A stretch of DNA of 64,000 nucleotides from Cymbidium sinense (lineage: Eukaryota; Streptophyta; Magnoliopsida; Asparagales; Orchidaceae): assembly GCA_021442155.1 (NCBI GenBank), contig CM038229.1, forward strand, positions 71,010,443-71,074,442, read 5' to 3'. Below the pieces are notes generated by a model, which ran no database searches, was not told the origin of the DNA, and saw only the letters and a program-made list of their open reading frames with translations. A program made the position numbers and the translations under genes. Within the stretch, counting starts at the first letter, position 1. Every line of letters begins with the position of its first letter. This document shows, piece after piece, positions 59,442 through 64,000 of this stretch.

Positions 59442-61633
59442 TAGGGCAAAACCCCAAATCTTTTACCAAGCAAGCATCCTACCTTTAGAGTTGTGTTAGC
59501 AAAACTCCTTATAGGAATAGCCTGACTGCTTTTGAGTTGAGATAAATCCCTGGGTCAGCACTCTATTAGTAGTTGCCCTTAGGTCATATTCAACTTGTTG
59601 TGCCACCAACAGGTCACCCCGTTGGTCATCCTTGCTTTGACAGATATAAGTCTATCCGCATTCATTGACGATCATTACACCGGGTGACCTTAGGTTGGGT
59701 TCAATTTATTGTGCTATCAACCTATCACCCTAGTGATCCCTTGTTCAGGAAGTTGTAAGTCTACAAGATTTTTTCCTAACTTGACCATTGCGCACCGAAA
59801 GACACCCCTTAGGTTAGTTAGCTCTGCCCCGTGGCCGATATACTGTCCATTTGGATTTATAAATCTAAGATAGGACTAAGTTGATATTAGCCCCTTCTTA
59901 GTAGATCTATCACACATCAACTGGGTCCGTCTAAACTTAAATTAATTCTTATTATTTTTTAGTTGATATGAGTTCATAGCGACATTCTCTCAATAGTTGC
60001 CTTAGCTCAGGTTTGATTTATTTTGCTATCAACCAATCACCCCAGTGGTTCCTTGTTTAGGAGGATGTATGTCTACAAGCTTTCTTCCTAACTTGACCAT
60101 TGCATACCGAAAGGCACCCCAAAAGTTGCTTAGCTCTACCCCGAGATCGATAGATAATTCCTTTGGATTTGTAAATTTAAGATAAAACTAGTGATATTAG
60201 CCCCTTCTTAGTAGATACATACACACCGATAGGGTCTATCTAAAAATGAAATTAATTCTGACTATTTTTTAGCCGATATGAGTCCACAATGACATTCACT
60301 CAATAGTCACCTTAGATCGGGTTTGATTTATTGTGCTATCAACTGATCACCCTAGTGGTTCCTTATTTAAGAGGATGTAAGTCTACAAAGTTTCTTCCTA
60401 ACTTGACCATTGCACACCAAAAGGCAACCCTTGGGTAGGTTAACTCTACCCCACAATCGATAGAATATCCCTTTGAATTTGTAAATCTAAGATAAGACTA
60501 GGCTGATATTAGCCCCTTCTTAGTCGATCCATCACACATCGGCAAGGTCCATCTAAAAATGAAGTTAATTCTAACTATTCTTGAGTCGATATGAGTCCAC
60601 AGTGACATTTTCTCAATAGTTGCCTTAGGTAGGGTTTGATTTGTTGTGCTAGCAACTGATAACCCCAGTGGTTCCTTATTTAGGGAGTTGTAACTCTACA
60701 AGCTTTCTTCTTGACTTGATCATTGCACATCGAATGACAAACCTTAGGTTCGTTAGCTCTACCCCACGACCAGTAGACTATCCCTTTGGATTTGTAAATC
60801 TAAGATAGGACTAGGCTAATATTAGCCCCTTCTTAGTAGATCCATCACACACTGATAGGGTCCATCTAAAAAAGAAATTAATTCTGACTATTCTTGATTC
60901 GATATGAGTCCACAGCATCATTCACTCAATAGTTTCCTTAGGTCGGGTTTGATTTATTGTACTAGCAACCAATCGCCCCAATGGTTTCTTATTTAGGGAG
61001 TTATAAGTCTACAAGCTTTCTTCCTGACTTGACCATTACACATTGAAAGGCAACCCTTAGGTTGGTTAGTCCTACTTGATGGCTGGTAGATTATCCCTTT
61101 GGATTTATAAATCTAAAATAGGACTGGGCTGATATTAGCCCCTTCTTAGTGAATCCATCACACACCAGTAGAGTCCATTTTATTAAACCACCATCCTTCC
61201 CTAGTAGAATCTAAATTAAATCCATATACTTCTATCCCTAAGTGATACATAAAACAAAGAAATCCATATGTTGAACCCATCTTATCCCTAGCAGATCCGA
61301 GCTCATATCTCAAGCAGATGTTCCCTCAAAACCAAGTCACATCCTCTCCCTAGTGGAGATTCAAATCATAAGCCAACAAATCAAATCAAATTCTTATCCC
61401 TAATGGATGCCCCACCAATTAAATTAATTCAAATTTCTCCCCAGTTAGGCATAAATCATATCCTCTCTCCAGTGGAGCTCTCATAAAATCAAGCCAAATC
61501 AAGTCCCTATCCCTAGTAGATAATCTGAACCTACTTCGCTAGTGGATGACTCATGCTCTCATCCCCAGTGGGTTATAAATCCTAATCCCCAATAGATCTT
61601 TTCTCCCCAAATCAACCTTGGTAGATCCCAATG
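58286..61633 (+). repeat. Element C 3' untranslated region with ~312-bp tandem repeats
   Basis: After the integrase stop comes about 1.4 kb of diverged repeats, then regular units: the 'gtaagtctacaag' block recurs at 59755, 60067, 60377, 60690 and 61003, i.e. every 310-313 bp. Each unit holds 'aacttgaccattgcacacc', 'tatccctttggatttgtaaatc', 'gatattagccccttcttag' and 'gatatgagtccacagtgac' segments. From about 61190 'ccctagtggag' short repeats follow. The last ~300 bp of the ancestral 3' UTR are missing at the junction with the LTR. Non-coding. Confidence 0.85.
59396..59438. repeat. (AT)n microsatellite in 3' UTR
   Basis: About 21 AT units at the position matching 29793-29825 of element B. Confidence 0.92.
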
Positions 61634-64000
61634 CCGAACATTAGCTCCGGTGAGGTAATTTCTCAAAATTGATCCTTGTATGAAAATGGGCTGGCCTTTT
61701 GTGAAGAAAAGTTCCATGTCATGAGATCTCCACCATTGGATCTCTTTGTTTTGCCTCTCGAATGTGTGGGATTGATTTTATCTCTATTCAAGCTCGGGTG
61801 AGCTCCGATCGAGCAACGAATGATGTACGACCTCTGTCTCTCGCCACTCAGGAGGAAATAGATCATGGGTCATCGATTCTTCCTGATCAAAATGGATGGC
61901 TCTGATTAGATCATACATAGATTCCTCTCTATTTTCCCCTTAATTGCGGGATTTAATTATTATCGTCCAATCTTAGATTGGACGGTCCACGGGAAAGCGC
62001 ATTCACCAGCCTACGGATGATGTACTTAAAACCAATCCTGCCATGTGAAAAGTGCACCATGTAGCATCGGAGGGATTAAGGTTTAATTTGGGCTGTTTAA
62101 TGAATTTTTAAGACTAAAACTTTCAAAATTTAAAACTATTTGTAGAAAAATCCAAAATATATAAATGTGGGCTCATTTTTAAGGTATTTTAGAGGAGAAT
62201 TCAAAATAATTATTATTAATTAATTTTGAGTAGTAATTTCAGCATAAAAAAATTTAATTTTCCTAATTACTCTTTGATTAATTATCCAATTAATTTCAAA
62301 CTTTTCAAGGATGTTTAGGGGGATGACCTCTACCTCCTCTATTTTTCTTGGAATTTATTGAATAATTAATTAGGAAAATTGATTGATTAAGCCTTAATTA
62401 CTCTCCTACCTTAATTAATGATAATTAAGCAAATGCATAGTGAATTAATTAATTAAGCTTATTACCATCTTCTAATAGTGAAAAGTCTTTGGGAAATGGG
62501 TTAGGTTTACTCTTTATGACCATTTCATTAAACCTCTTCATTTGTTTCAAATTAATCAAAGTTTAAGTAATTAATTAGCCACTTAATTAATCAATTAAAA
62601 GAAAAGGGAGTCTAATTACTTCAGAGCCTAATTGATTATTTGGAATGCCTTAGGGATTGGGATTAATGCCTCTTCCTTTATCTCTTTCCCTAAGTTAACT
62701 TCATTATCCTAATTAAAATATAATCAAAGGAGTTAATTAACCAATTAAGGGCTTAATTTATTTAATTTAAAATCTAATTCATTCTTAACTTTGATTAATC
62801 AACTTTGGGTAGTTCTTTAAATGTTTAATAGTCTAAAGAAATTTAATTAAATTATGATTAGCTTATATGTGTGAGAAAATCATAAAAGTAATTAAACAAA
62901 TCCCTTAAGCTTAATTAACAATTATTTATGAGCCAATTGCATTAGACCTTTTCATTTCTTAGTAGCATTGCTAATTTACTTTTCTATATGGTTGCATCTC
63001 ATGTTGGCTCATCATTATTTAGTTAATTAACTTAAGGTGATGTAGGTAAGGGTTTAGTTAATTGATTTAATTCATACCTCAGCCTAATTAAGCCATAAAA
63101 TCAATCTAATTGCTTTTCATTAAATAAAATTGACTCACACATGGGGAATGGGTTTAGGATTAACAACCCTCTTTCACATCCTTTAAATCAAATCAAACAT
63201 AAAGATCAAAAATGGTTATAAGAAAATTTGACTTATTTTAAATAAGCTTATTTAATGTGGTTGTCCTTAGGAATTAGTTGGATTGAATGAAATTACATGT
63301 TTGTGTTATTTTATTTCTTTTCAATCATGTTAAAATGTTGTATGCCACTTGTAGTCATGCAATCATTTCTTTCAAAAATTAATTAAATAAAATAATTTTC
63401 TTTATGCCAAATTTGCATGTGTTGACTTAATCAAAAATATGTGTGGCTATTATCACTATTAAATCCCAATTGTATTTTCAAAAGCTTATTAATGAATAAT
63501 AATATATATTGTGACTTTAGTTACATATACATAGGAGGTGCATGTGAATATAAGCTTAGTGTATGAAGTGAAGTCTCTTTCTTATATCCATATGTTGATT
63601 TGCATAAGTTTGAATGTTAATGGGTATATTAGTCTAGACATTTCGGGGATGCACAGCTTTAAGTAGCCCTAAGGAATTTCCTACCTCACTCCCCTGGTCC
63701 AAAACAATGGCGACGTACCCGTTTGATTTCATTCTTATGCACCTTGAAATTAGAATTTGGATAGATCTTTAATTCAATCACACACAAAAATCAATTAAAT
63801 CAAACACTACTTTCACATGATTTTCTATTCTTATAGTTTTTTATACATCCATATGTATTTAAGAATAGCAAGTATATTATTCTAGACATTTCGGGGATGC
63901 ACAGCTTTAAGTAGCCCCAAGGAGGTTCCTACCTCACTCTCCTGGTGCAGAATAATGGCGACGTACTTACTTAAAACTTTCATACATTTGAATGTGTATT
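61634..64000 (+). repeat. Plus-strand LTR after element C, start deleted, runs off window
   Basis: Reverse complement of about 44110-46495. It begins inside the GC-richer island ('cattagctccggtgaggtaatt'), continues through the AATTAA-rich block (62090-63150) and ends in the paired 250-bp sub-repeats (63680 and 63930). The first ~2.8 kb of the LTR, with U3 palindromes and TTGACC block, are absent. Short open frames here (for example 61866-61663, minus) are not conserved. Confidence 0.8.

Larger units (their letters stand above)
49301..61633 (+). mobile_element. Element C, Tat-like retrotransposon (5' LTR tail and internal region)
   Basis: A plus-strand element head-to-head with B: LTR tail (49301-49541), primer-binding-like site, leader with hairpin array, gag, RT-RNase H, second RNase H, integrase and 3' UTR, followed at 61634 by a plus-strand LTR that lacks its start. 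The protease and the RT N-terminus are deleted at about 55262. It keeps more integrase catalytic residues than A or B, but has many stops. Because A and C point the same way with LTR remnants between them, they may have shared one LTR before B inserted. Confidence 0.85.

Noticed and set aside
1151..61633. Endogenous pararetrovirus (Caulimoviridae)
   Set aside because: Integrase with zinc-binding and catalytic core motifs, LTRs and a second RNase H are present, and no movement-protein motif was seen; this is a Metaviridae retrotransposon.

Overview
The window is AT-rich plant nuclear DNA made almost entirely of nested, decayed copies of one very large Ty3/gypsy (Metaviridae) LTR retrotransposon family. 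The domain order (gag, PR, RT, RNase H, a second RNase-H-like domain opening with a YFDGA motif, integrase), the gag and RT sequence style, a long 3' untranslated region with tandem repeats and very long LTRs all fit the plant Tat lineage (Ogre/Retand-like). I see no host gene, rRNA, tRNA or CRISPR array. The species cannot be named from this sequence; 'angiosperm or other seed plant' is as far as I would go.

Layout. (1) 1-1150: start of a minus-strand LTR (element D), ending exactly where it cuts into the protease of element A. (2) 1151-8515: internal region of plus-strand element A (PR tail, linker, RT-RNase H, second RNase H, integrase, repetitive 3' UTR). (3) 8516-10000: plus-strand LTR following A. 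(4) 10001-49300: minus-strand element B, flanked by a 4-of-5 matching target duplication (CCTAA/CCTAG). Its 3' LTR (10001-10773 plus 23839-28378) is interrupted by another minus LTR (10774-13651 plus 20214-23838). That one is itself interrupted by an LTR with two intact ends at 13652-20213 (flanks GTATC/ATATC). B's internal region is 28379-41497 and its 5' LTR 41498-49300. (5) 49301-61633: plus-strand element C (LTR tail, primer-binding-like site, 2.5-kb leader, gag, RT, RNase H, second RNase H, integrase, 3' UTR; protease deleted). (6) 61634-64000: plus-strand LTR of C lacking its first ~2.8 kb and running off the window.

All coding regions are broken by stops, frameshifts and deletions. Every integrase copy has lost at least one catalytic acidic residue. 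This is a fossil nest, not an active element, although the copies complement each other enough to reveal the architecture of the ancestor: LTRs of about 7.9 kb, a 13-kb internal region and a total near 29 kb.

The most unusual feature is in the leader between the 5' LTR and the first gag AUG. Elements B and C both carry about 20-25 tandem copies of a ~60-80-bp unit, each built around a hairpin. The stem sequence varies from unit to unit while pairing is kept by paired substitutions. The array ends roughly 120-150 bases before the gag start codon. This looks like a structured-RNA (or cruciform) array maintained by selection or by arm-to-arm conversion, and I know of no named element like it. 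The LTR has further unexplained order: ~175-bp units each with a 12-bp-arm palindrome near its start, a ~0.9-kb block crowded with TTGAC[C/T] (W-box-like) motifs, and a GC-richer ~1.25-kb island with a 10-bp-arm palindrome and an antisense CCAAT/TATA arrangement. A sense-strand TATA box lies about 500 bp from the LTR end.
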